From assembly GCA_017616895.1 (NCBI GenBank), contig JAFZXE010000013.1:46311-110310 (forward strand): a DNA stretch of 64,000 nt. Direction: 5' to 3'. Made by a program: the position numbers and the translations under genes. Origin of the DNA: Bacteroidales bacterium (GTDB lineage Bacteria > Bacteroidota > Bacteroidia > Bacteroidales > P3). Shown one piece after another: positions 1 through 7,025 of the stretch. The notes under the pieces were generated by a model, which did not search any database, was not told the DNA's origin, and saw only the letters and a list, made by a program, of their open reading frames with translations. The number at the start of each line of letters is the position of its first letter. Within the stretch, counting starts at the first letter, position 1.

Positions 1-2
1 TC

Positions 3-290
3 CATTGTTTCATTCTAACACCTAAATACCATAAGATTGACATCGAACAGCTGTCCGAACAAATGGAAGGAGCCAATAAGAAATTGTTAAAGAAATACAA
101 ATCAATAACATACGAAGACCTCCATAATTTCTTTGAAAAAAATAAAAGATTTATTTCTACCGACCGCTATTTGGAAGAATTCTTAAGTGCCCTTAAACTT
201 CATGCGAGTGATACAGACGATTATAACTATCGCATAATGATGCGTCGACTGGGGAAGAGGATAAAAGACATTGATGAACTCAAAAAATAA
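3..290 (+). CDS. C-terminal part of a possible PDDEXK-type nuclease (5' end outside window)
   Basis: The frame is open from the first bases of the window, so this is the last 95 or so codons of a longer gene; the ATG at 63 is internal. The visible part reads ILTPKYHK, then a helical Lys-rich segment, then SITYEDLHNFFEK. The order 'LTP...' followed by 'hydrophobic-S-Y-x-D-hydrophobic' resembles the C-terminal part of PDDEXK_4-type nuclease-like proteins, but the catalytic region is not in the window, so this assignment is weak. The stop lies 6 bases before the next gene, which argues for co-transcription with the DUF2779 nuclease. Confidence 0.5.
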   Translation, partial: HCFILTPKYHKIDIEQLSEQMEGANKKLLKKYKSITYEDLHNFFEKNKRFISTDRYLEEFLSALKLHASDTDDYNYRIMMRRLGKRIKDIDELKK

Positions 291-296
291 GAGAAC

Positions 297-1835
297 ATGG
301 CTAATGTAAACCTTTCCAAATCCCGCTATACGGCCTATTGTCAATGTCCGAAGAACCTTTGGCTCGGGGTTTACCATCCTGAAGTAATAGACAATGATCC
401 CGCCACATTGGCACGTTTCGAGAAAGGTTCCGAGGTGGGTGAACTCGCCAAGCGTCTATTCCCAAGCACCATCGATGTGACTACACATAATGGCGAAGCC
501 CTCGACCTCAAGGCCATGATTGAAAAAACACAGCAGTGCATAGCCAACGGTACCGAGGTGATTGCAGAAGCAGCCTTCTCCTACGAAGGGTGCTATTGTG
601 CAGTCGATTTGCTGCGCCACGAGGGTGACGGATGGACCATCTATGAGGTGAAAAGCACCTCCAACAAGGAGGAAGGCGGCAAACTGAAGAAATTCGACAA
701 GTACCTGCCAGACATCGCCTACCAGACTTGGGTACTGCGCCAATGCGGCATCAAAGTGACGGGCATCAACCTTGTATGCCTCAACCGCGACTATGTTAGG
801 CATGGAGAGCTCAACCCACAGCAATTGTTTGCCATCATCGACATGCGGGAAGCTGTAGAAGATGAACTAGCCAAAGTTCCAATGCAGGTGCCTGAAGCAT
901 TGAAAGTGCTGAAACAGGAGGCTGAACCCAACATCGACCTGTCGGAAAACTGCGAGAAACCTTACCATTGCGCTTTCTGGAACTATTGTACGCGCCATCT
1001 GCCCGAAGATTCCGTCTTTAAGGTATATGGCTCTTCAACCGGAAAAGGTGATGCAACTTTCCATATCGACAAGAAACTTGAACACTACCGTGCAGGAAGG
1101 GTGTCGTATGAGCAGTTGGTCGATCAGCCGTTGGGTATCATTCAACGAATGCAGGTGAAACGACAGACACACATCGACCGCGACGGCATACGCAGATTTC
1201 TCGACAGGCTCACCTATCCGCTTTACTTCCTTGACTTTGAGACCATGCAAGACGTCATCCCGCAATATGACGGCACACGACCCAGCATGCAGATTACGTT
1301 CCAGTATTCGTTGCACGTTGTTGACTCTCCCGACAGCATCTGCAAGAAACATGGTTACGGCTATCTAGCCCCCAGCGATGGAAGCGACCCGCGACGCAAA
1401 CTGGCTGAAGACCTCTGCCGGCATATACCAATGGGTGTCTGCACTTTGGCCTATAATATGAGTTTCGAAAAAGGCCGTATTTCGGAGTTGGCACAAGTCT
1501 ATCCCGACCTTCACGACCACTTGATGGACATACACAGCCACATCATCGACTTAATCGAACCCTTTCGAGCTGGATATTACTACTTGCCAGACATGAATGG
1601 GTCGTTCAGTATCAAGAGCGTACTGCCTGCGTTATTCCCTGGCGACCCAGACCTTGACTACCACAACCTCGAAGGGGATGTCCATAATGGAACCGAGGCG
1701 ATGACAATATTCCCGAAAATCAAGGATATGCCGCCCTCGGAAGCAGCCGAAGCCCGCAAGTCACTGCTCCAATACTGCAACCTAGACACATGGGCGATGG
1801 TTAAAGTGTGGGAGAAACTGATGAATTGTAAATAA
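297..1835 (+). CDS. DUF2779 domain protein: Cas4-like PD-(D/E)xK nuclease fused to a DEDD-type exonuclease-like domain
   Basis: The protein has 512 residues. The N-terminal half reads like a Cas4/RecB-type nuclease: Asp104 and Glu117-Val-Lys119 form the D...ExK signature. Cys15/Cys17 with Cys219, Cys225 and Cys231 are placed like the iron-sulfur ligands of that family. The C-terminal half is the DUF2779 region and holds Leu-Asp313-Phe-Glu315, the first acidic motif of DEDD 3'-5' exonucleases. The family is known from many bacteria without a settled function; a role in DNA processing is inferred. The ATG at 297 follows the upstream stop by 6 bases. A PDDEXK-like neighbour makes a repair or defence role possible. 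Confidence 0.85.
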   Translation: MANVNLSKSRYTAYCQCPKNLWLGVYHPEVIDNDPATLARFEKGSEVGELAKRLFPSTIDVTTHNGEALDLKAMIEKTQQCIANGTEVIAEAAFSYEGCYCAVDLLRHEGDGWTIYEVKSTSNKEEGGKLKKFDKYLPDIAYQTWVLRQCGIKVTGINLVCLNRDYVRHGELNPQQLFAIIDMREAVEDELAKVPMQVPEALKVLKQEAEPNIDLSENCEKPYHCAFWNYCTRHLPEDSVFKVYGSSTGKGDATFHIDKKLEHYRAGRVSYEQLVDQPLGIIQRMQVKRQTHIDRDGIRRFLDRLTYPLYFLDFETMQDVIPQYDGTRPSMQITFQYSLHVVDSPDSICKKHGYGYLAPSDGSDPRRKLAEDLCRHIPMGVCTLAYNMSFEKGRISELAQVYPDLHDHLMDIHSHIIDLIEPFRAGYYYLPDMNGSFSIKSVLPALFPGDPDLDYHNLEGDVHNGTEAMTIFPKIKDMPPSEAAEARKSLLQYCNLDTWAMVKVWEKLMNCK

Positions 1836-1929
1836 ATCTGCAGAAAAAACGACAAGCAACAAACTATTCTGTTTACAACTCTATTAAGATAAGTATTGAT
1901 ATATTTTATCTGTTGTTGAAACTAAATTT

Positions 1930-2226
1930 ATGGCAATATTCCTTTGGCTTTTCCAGTTTATCAGCCCTATCGCTATTTTGTTAGGGTTATTGTATTTGTG
2001 TAGCGGCCCTTCAACTATGGCATTGATTGTAGGTGCGCTTAGTGCCGTCCTCGGCCTTGTGGTAGGCATAGTCGGTTGGGCGGATACAGTGCCTCCCCGC
2101 TGGTTTTGGATCAAAAGCCGTGTGGATTTAGCGGGAAGCCGCTTCCTGACCGCCATCGGCTACGCCATACAGTTCTTCTTCCTGGCACTCGCCATATTCG
2201 GCTTGGTGGAATATTTCAACCAATAG
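1930..2226 (+). CDS. small integral membrane protein of unknown function
   Basis: This 98-residue protein is almost entirely hydrophobic. It has an N-terminal membrane segment at about residues 2-24, a second at about 28-50, a short polar stretch (PPRWFWIKSRVD) at about 54-66, and a last segment at about 73-94. I do not recognise a family. It begins 94 bases after the DUF2779 gene and is followed by a terminator hairpin, so it may be the last gene of that unit. Codon use and length favour a real gene, but no function can be given. Confidence 0.6.
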   Translation: MAIFLWLFQFISPIAILLGLLYLCSGPSTMALIVGALSAVLGLVVGIVGWADTVPPRWFWIKSRVDLAGSRFLTAIGYAIQFFFLALAIFGLVEYFNQ

Positions 2227-2299
2227 GTCTTTTTATCATTGTAAGATAGGAGATTTGACTTATATTTCATCATCGGGTGTGTATCCTGATTGCACCCCC

Positions 2300-2336
2300 A
2301 GCAAGCGGCGGATATGAAAATCTGCCGCTTGCTTTT
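2300..2336 (+). terminator. rho-independent terminator
   Basis: Two 14-base arms (2300-2313 and 2320-2333) pair with one mismatch around a 6-base loop. The stem is GC-rich (AGCAAGCGGC / GCCGCTTGCT) and is followed by T bases at 2333-2336. It closes the transcript of the small membrane protein and isolates the acyl-chain cluster. The rest of 2337-2458 shows nothing recognisable. Confidence 0.75.
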
Positions 2337-2501
2337 GCAGTGTGCCGTGGGCGCTGTTTTATAGTTGATGATACGGGCTTGGCGGAGCATCAGGCAAAAA
2401 AGGGGGCATCGGAGGGCTGCAAAAGAGGAGTCAGAAGTCGGTTTTTGTCGAGAAAAAATTGCCTTTTGTCGATTTTAACACTCTAATTAAACTATTAGAT
2501 G

Positions 2502-2509
2502 TAATTTTG
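2502..2509 (+). promoter_or_regulatory. Bacteroidota -7 promoter box upstream of the acyl-chain cluster
   Basis: TAATTTTG matches the TAnnTTTG consensus. A transcript starting about 6 bases further on would lie downstream of the TTG at 2459, which therefore cannot be the start codon. The GTG at 2546 remains as the start, with a leader of about 30 bases. Confidence 0.55.
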
Positions 2510-2545
2510 CATCTTCTTTTTGTTGAACAATTCAACACTTTTATT

Positions 2546-3877
2546 GTGTCAAAACGCTCATTATCATACAAATTATTCTGCCACTGGGTTGGTCTGCACC
2601 ACCGCTTTTACTACCCCCAACACACCTATAACGGCATGGAACGCGTACCTGCCGACGGCAACGCCATCGTTATGGTGGGCAACCATCAGAACTGCATGAT
2701 GGACCCCGTGAACGTGGAATACGCACTCACCGACCGCAAGGCCTACTGCCTTGTGCGCGGCGACATATTCCGTGTCAACAAACTGTTTACAAAGTTCCTC
2801 CACTGGCTAGGCCTTCTGCCTGTCAACCGCCTGAATTTCGAGGGCTTGCAGGGCTCTGGCAACGCCAAAGAGGCCAACAAGAACACCTTCAGCGACGCCC
2901 GCAAGTGGCTCATACAGGGCAACACCTTGATTCTCTTCCCCGAAGCGGGGCATCAGAACAAACGCTGGCTGGGCTACTTCTCGCTGGGCTACCTGAACCT
3001 GGCCTTCGAGGCCGCCCAGGAAGCCGACTTTAAGAAAGAGGTGTATGTCATGCCTTTCGGCCACCACTACGGCAACTACTTCCACTCGCGCTACGGATTT
3101 GTGCTGAACTTCGGCGAGCCCATAGCCCTTTCGCCCTACTACGACCGCTACCGCGAGAAACCCCGCACCACCATGCGCGAGGTGAACGCCTTGGTGGAGA
3201 AGCAGATAAGCTCGCTGATGCTCGACATACGCGACCTGGACCACTACGCCGCCATCGACGCACTGCGGGGCAGCGAGGTTGGCAAACAGTATGCAGTGAA
3301 ACAGGGCGCCAACCCAAAACACCTTTCGGAGAAACTGCAAGCCGACAAGAAACTGGCGGCTGCGCTGCCGAAAGAGGTTGACGAACTGGACGAGCTGGAG
3401 AATGTGGAGCGCGAGACATTCGAGCTGGGTATGCGCGACTGGGTGCTGGCAAAAAAGCCCGGCGTGTTAAACCTCGCCAGCCGCATAGCACTCCTTGTGC
3501 TCGGCGCGCCCTTGGCTGCCGCATGTCTGCCCGCATGGGTTTACCTGCTGCTGCCGCGTATTATGTTTGGCAAAAAAATTAACGGTGCGGTGGACGACAT
3601 GTTCCGCAGCACCTGGCTTTTCGGCTTCGCCGTGCTGGTCATCTCGCCGCTGGTGTGGATATTGCCCGGCGTGATACTGCTGCTGGTCAAATGGTGGATA
3701 GGGCTGGCCTATCTCGCAGCGATGCCGCTGATGGTTTGGTATCTGGTGGTTTACACCAAACTGTGGCGCAAGACATGCGGCGTGTACCGCTATGTGGCAC
3801 TCGGCAAGAAAGGCAGAGACCTCGCCGAACGTCGCGAAAAAGCAGTTGGGATAATATCCGACAGAACGGAGCGTTAA
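2546..3877 (+). CDS. PlsC-like 1-acylglycerol-3-phosphate acyltransferase with C-terminal membrane region
   Basis: This is a membrane acyltransferase expected to move an acyl chain from an acyl donor to a glycerol-phosphate or related acceptor. Seen: the catalytic NHQNCMMD block (an H-x5-D variant of the usual H-x4-D), the substrate block FPEAGH, a central charged helical region and two or three hydrophobic C-terminal segments (about residues 310-410). It is longer than plain PlsC (about 240 residues) because of the C-terminal part. GTG 2546 is preferred because a promoter box lies between it and the TTG at 2459; ATG 2637 is possible but would cut into the domain. It is the first gene before the ketosynthase/ACP genes, so it probably uses their product to make a lipid. 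Confidence 0.8.
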   Translation: MSKRSLSYKLFCHWVGLHHRFYYPQHTYNGMERVPADGNAIVMVGNHQNCMMDPVNVEYALTDRKAYCLVRGDIFRVNKLFTKFLHWLGLLPVNRLNFEGLQGSGNAKEANKNTFSDARKWLIQGNTLILFPEAGHQNKRWLGYFSLGYLNLAFEAAQEADFKKEVYVMPFGHHYGNYFHSRYGFVLNFGEPIALSPYYDRYREKPRTTMREVNALVEKQISSLMLDIRDLDHYAAIDALRGSEVGKQYAVKQGANPKHLSEKLQADKKLAAALPKEVDELDELENVERETFELGMRDWVLAKKPGVLNLASRIALLVLGAPLAAACLPAWVYLLLPRIMFGKKINGAVDDMFRSTWLFGFAVLVISPLVWILPGVILLLVKWWIGLAYLAAMPLMVWYLVVYTKLWRKTCGVYRYVALGKKGRDLAERREKAVGIISDRTER

Positions 3878-3921
3878 TGAAATACATCGAACTTTCAAAC
3901 ATCTAACACATACTACATATT

Positions 3922-5160
3922 ATGGAAAACAAAGATCGCAGAGTTGTAATAACAGGCATGGGCATCTGGTCTTGTCTCGGCACAACCCTTGACGAAGTAA
4001 AGGACTCTCTCTACCACGGCTACTCCGGCATCATATTTGCACCCGAGCGCAAGGAGATGGGCTTTGAGTCGGGCTTGACCGCCTACGTCAAACAGCCCGA
4101 GCTGAAAGGGCTCGTTGACCGCGCCCACCGTGTGTTCATGCCCGAAGAGGCTCAATATGCCTACATGGCCACCGTCGATGCCATGAAGATGGCGGGACTG
4201 GACGAGGAATACATGGAGAAACACGATGTCGGCCTGCTCTACGGCAACGACAGCAGCGCCGACGCTGTGGTGAAAAGCGTAGATACGATGCGCAACAAAA
4301 AGAGTACACACCTGGTGGGCTCGGGCGCCATATTCCAGTCGATGAACTCGACGGTCACCATGAATCTGGGATGTCTCTTCAAACTTCGCGGCATCAACAT
4401 GACCGTGAGCGCAGCGTGTGCCAGCGGCTCGCACGCCATCGGGCTGGGCAGCCTCCTTATCAAATGGGGCTTGCAGGATTGCATCGTATGTGGCGGCGCC
4501 CAGGAGGTAAACCCCTACTCTATCGGCAGTTTCGACGGCATCGGAGCTTTCTCGAAACGCGAAAACGAACCCGCCAAAGCCTCACGCCCGTTTGACGCTC
4601 AACGCGACGGTCTTGTGCCTGGCGGCGGTGCGGCAACGGTTATCATAGAGAGCTACGAGTCGGCCATGCGTCGCGGCGCACACATCATTGCCGAAGTCTT
4701 GGGATACGGCTTCTCCTCGAACGGCGACCATATCTCATCGCCCAACGTTGACGGCCCTCGCAAGTCGCTCCTTATGGCATTGGATCAGAGCGGTGTGTCG
4801 AAAGACATGATTGGATACATCAACGCTCACGCCACATCGACTCACGTCGGCGACACCAACGAGGCGAAAGCCATCTACTCGGTGTTTGGCAACAACATGC
4901 CGCCCGTGACCTCGACCAAAGGGCAAACGGGCCACGAGATGTGGATGGCGGGTGCCAGCGAGGTGATATACTCCATACTTATGATGAAGAACAACTTCAT
5001 AGCTGCCAACCTTAACTACGAATACGGCGACGAAGACACGGGGAAACTGAACATACCTGCCTACCGCCTCGACAACCACCCATTCGACCTGTTCCTCTCG
5101 AACAGTTTCGGCTTCGGCGGAACCAACTCAACGCTGGTGATAAAAGACTGGAAAGAGTGA
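3922..5160 (+). CDS. beta-ketoacyl-ACP synthase (KAS II/FabF-like)
   Basis: This enzyme condenses an acyl group with malonyl-ACP. It has 412 residues, the usual length for FabF. The full catalytic set is visible: Cys166 in SAACASGS, His303 in NAHATSTHVGD, Lys333 and His338 in TKGQTGHEMW. A Gly-rich FGFGGTN motif lies near the C-terminus. The N-terminal VVITGMGIWSCLGTT is typical. It is followed by an ACP, two hotdog dehydratases, a thioesterase and a desaturase-like enzyme, as in aryl polyene/flexirubin-type or other dedicated lipid clusters. Only one ketosynthase is present, and there is no ketoreductase or chain-length factor in the window, so the exact product is unknown. Confidence 0.88.
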   Translation: MENKDRRVVITGMGIWSCLGTTLDEVKDSLYHGYSGIIFAPERKEMGFESGLTAYVKQPELKGLVDRAHRVFMPEEAQYAYMATVDAMKMAGLDEEYMEKHDVGLLYGNDSSADAVVKSVDTMRNKKSTHLVGSGAIFQSMNSTVTMNLGCLFKLRGINMTVSAACASGSHAIGLGSLLIKWGLQDCIVCGGAQEVNPYSIGSFDGIGAFSKRENEPAKASRPFDAQRDGLVPGGGAATVIIESYESAMRRGAHIIAEVLGYGFSSNGDHISSPNVDGPRKSLLMALDQSGVSKDMIGYINAHATSTHVGDTNEAKAIYSVFGNNMPPVTSTKGQTGHEMWMAGASEVIYSILMMKNNFIAANLNYEYGDEDTGKLNIPAYRLDNHPFDLFLSNSFGFGGTNSTLVIKDWKE

Positions 5161-5232
5161 GCCACTAACGAAAACGATAACGATAACCTTTCAAACCCTT
5201 TAAACTTTAAACTTTTAAACACAAGAAATATC

Positions 5233-5481
5233 ATGGAAAAAGACGAAATTATCAAGAAAATGGTGTCGATTTTGGCATCTGAATTTGAAGTAGAAGAAGA
5301 TATTATAACCCCAGAAGCCAACATAAAAGAAACCATGCACCTCGACAGCCTCAGCCTCGTCGATATGGTTGGCTTGGTGGAAGAGGAGTTTGGCGTGGAA
5401 ATCAAAACCGCCGACCTGCCCAAAATCAAGACTTTCGCCGACTTATACGAATACGTCTTCGCCAACCAGAAAGACGAATAG
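5233..5481 (+). CDS. acyl carrier protein
   Basis: The 82-residue, acidic, four-helix protein carries growing acyl chains on a phosphopantetheine arm. Ser39 in HLDSLSLVDM is the attachment site; the usual DSL triad is intact. The helix after it (VDMVGLVEEEFGVEI) is typical of the contact helix for ketosynthases. It lies 72 bases after the ketosynthase and 45 before the first dehydratase. The gap before it contains A/T-rich words (aaacttt, aaaccct), related to the repeats found elsewhere. It is likely the dedicated ACP for this cluster rather than the fatty acid ACP, because of its cluster context. Confidence 0.9.
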   Translation: MEKDEIIKKMVSILASEFEVEEDIITPEANIKETMHLDSLSLVDMVGLVEEEFGVEIKTADLPKIKTFADLYEYVFANQKDE

Positions 5482-5526
5482 AGACAAAGGGGCTGATTTC
5501 GGGCTTCAATAATCTGGGTTTGCAAA

Positions 5527-5937
5527 ATGCTGACAAGCGATATAATGAGCCTTATCCCACAGCGGCCTCCCATCCTGATGGTGAACCGCTTTGAGTGTGG
5601 CGACGAGGAGGCCTGCAACACCGAACTCGACATTCGCGGGGACAATATGTTCCTCTCGAATGGACATTTGACGGCAGAGGGCATCCTTGAGCATATAGCG
5701 CAAACCGCAGCCGCATACATAGGATACCGACGCAAACTGGCCGGCGAAGAGGTGAACCTCGGATTTATAGGCGACATAAAGAAGTGCGTCATATCTAAGA
5801 CAATGCCAACCGTCGGCCAAACGGTAAAGACATCCATGAGGGTTGTTTCCCAAGTGGGCGGCATCACGATGATTGCGGCAGAAAGCAAAGTGGATAACGA
5901 AACCATTCTCTCATGCCGCATGAAACTGGCTAATTAG
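5527..5937 (+). CDS. hotdog-fold 3-hydroxyacyl-ACP dehydratase-like protein
   Basis: The 136-residue protein has a single hotdog fold. IPQRPPILMVNRF near the N-terminus is the first strand and loop typical of FabZ/ApeP-type dehydratases. GHLTAEGILEHIAQTAAAY at about residues 46-64 forms the central helix; His47 and Glu55 are candidates for the catalytic pair. It would remove water from 3-hydroxyacyl-ACP made on the cluster's ACP. It begins 45 bases after the ACP gene with an ATG. Family members in aryl polyene clusters often act with a second dehydratase, and here one lies two genes on. Confidence 0.75.
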   Translation: MLTSDIMSLIPQRPPILMVNRFECGDEEACNTELDIRGDNMFLSNGHLTAEGILEHIAQTAAAYIGYRRKLAGEEVNLGFIGDIKKCVISKTMPTVGQTVKTSMRVVSQVGGITMIAAESKVDNETILSCRMKLAN

Positions 5938-5964
5938 CTGTCAGTAATTTATATTTGTTAAGCT

Positions 5965-6450
5965 TTGACACTCACATCCACATACGAGAAGAACATACCG
6001 TTCCGCGACATCGACTCGCTGGCAGTTTTGTGGCACGGGAACTACGTGGCCTACATGGAAGAAGCTCGCGAGGCATTTCTGACGAAATTCGAACTGCACC
6101 AAATCCAAATGGGAGTCGGGGAATACATACTGCCAGTAACCCACGTGGATATCCGATACAAAGGTGCCTTTGTATATGGCGATACCGCCATCATAACCGT
6201 AGAGTACCTTCCATGCAAAAGGGCTCGGGTGGATTTGTCGTACAAATTCTACCGTAAAAGCGACCACTTCCTTATGACCGAGGCGGTGACGTCACACCAC
6301 TTCTTCAACCCCACAACAAAGCAGGTGGCGGTGAATCGCCCGGACTTCTACAAGGAATGGCAAGAAAAGTGGAGAGTCTTTGAGGAGTCCGTGCCCTCAC
6401 AGGGGTCCGTGCCCGGACTGGGCAGTGCGTGCCCGCACAGGGCAATTTAG
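5965..6450 (+). CDS. 4-hydroxybenzoyl-CoA-type hotdog thioesterase with repeat-derived tail
   Basis: This is an acyl-CoA/ACP thioesterase of the YbgC/FcbC type. FRDIDSLAVLWHGNYVAYME at about residues 13-32 is the hallmark helix (D...WHxxYxxYxEEAR), with Asp15 as catalytic candidate. The domain ends near residue 135. The last 20 or so residues are encoded by three copies of a dispersed repeat (GTGCCCGCACAGGG type, 6391-6443), so the true C-terminus has been replaced or extended by spacer DNA. No ATG exists before the hallmark helix, and the only possible start is TTG 5965. It probably releases or transfers the chain made by the upstream ketosynthase. Confidence 0.78.
   Translation: MTLTSTYEKNIPFRDIDSLAVLWHGNYVAYMEEAREAFLTKFELHQIQMGVGEYILPVTHVDIRYKGAFVYGDTAIITVEYLPCKRARVDLSYKFYRKSDHFLMTEAVTSHHFFNPTTKQVAVNRPDFYKEWQEKWRVFEESVPSQGSVPGLGSACPHRAI
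6391..6443 (+). repeat. three copies of the dispersed GTGCCCGCACAGGG element
   Basis: Copies lie at 6391-6405, 6409-6423 and 6429-6443, each with a GTGCCC...GGG core able to form a small hairpin. They are inside the 3' end of the thioesterase frame. Related copies occur at 33597-33628, 58524-58540 and 63359-63375, always next to gene ends and close to 7-bp or 8-bp arrays. Confidence 0.75.
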
Positions 6451-6458
6451 TAGTTAGA

Positions 6459-6584
6459 GGTCAGTGGTCAGTGGTCGGGGGTTAGTGGTCGGGGGGCAGT
6501 GGTCGGTGGGTAGCCGATACCGAAATAACGAAATAACGAAATAACGAAATAACGAAATAACGCGATAACACATTAACGCAATAA
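6459..6584 (+). repeat. degenerate 7-bp array followed by an 8-bp array
   Basis: Positions 6459-6513 read as units of 7 bases of the type GGTCAGT/GGTCGGG in constant register. Positions 6521-6584 hold eight units of 8 bases (CGAAATAA five times, then CGCGATAA, CACATTAA, CGCAATAA). Together with the element before it, the whole space up to the next gene is repetitive. Confidence 0.85.
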
Positions 6585-6593
6585 CCATATCCT

Positions 6594-6944
6594 TTGCAGA
6601 TAAAAGACACACTATATAAGATTGAATCTCAGCACGACGGTGGTCGGTTCGACATTCTGATGCTCGACGGGCATCCCGTATATGAGGGTCACTTCCCAGG
6701 TCAGCCCATAACACCAGGGGTGCTCACGCTGGCGATGGTTCGCGAATGCGCATCCATCCTGGTCGAGAAGCCCCTCTCCTACTCTACCATCAAAAACTGT
6801 CGCTTCGTTGCTATGGTTAAACCAGGAGAGCATCTGAGGCTCAATCTGGAACTTTTCGCAACAGATTGCGGGTATCAAATCAATGCCAACATTACCGACC
6901 ACGACGACGGCCTCCGCCTACAACTGGAAGGAGAGTTAGTTTAA
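6594..6944 (+). CDS. FabZ/ApeI-like 3-hydroxyacyl-ACP dehydratase
   Basis: The 116-residue single-hotdog protein carries GHPVYEGHFPGQPITPGVLT, the FabZ/FabA signature with the catalytic His in GHFPG at about residue 33. It is shorter than FabZ (about 145 residues), lacking the last strand or two. It would dehydrate 3-hydroxyacyl-ACP to an enoyl-ACP, giving double bonds in the chain when no enoyl reductase acts. There is no ATG before the active-site motif; TTG 6594 is the only plausible start, right after an 8-bp repeat array. It is the second dehydratase of the cluster. Confidence 0.75.
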   Translation: MQIKDTLYKIESQHDGGRFDILMLDGHPVYEGHFPGQPITPGVLTLAMVRECASILVEKPLSYSTIKNCRFVAMVKPGEHLRLNLELFATDCGYQINANITDHDDGLRLQLEGELV

Positions 6945-7017
6945 GCTGTAAGCTGTAAGTTTTAAGTTATAAGTTTTTAGTTAACCACCTACACATTCAC
7001 ATCTTCACACATTAACA
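6945..7017 (+). repeat. 7-bp array followed by 8-bp array
   Basis: Starting directly at the stop codon of the dehydratase gene, 6945-6986 is six 7-base units (GCTGTAA, GCTGTAA, GTTTTAA, GTTATAA, GTTTTTA, GTTAACC). From 6986 to 7017 come four 8-base units (CACCTACA, CATTCACA, TCTTCACA, CATTAACA). The array fills nearly the whole gap to the next gene. Confidence 0.8.
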
Positions 7018-7025
7018 ACTCCAAC

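Noticed and set aside
2459-2545. TTG 2459 as start of the first acyltransferase
   Set aside because: A promoter -7 box lies at 2502-2509 inside this part; GTG 2546 is better.
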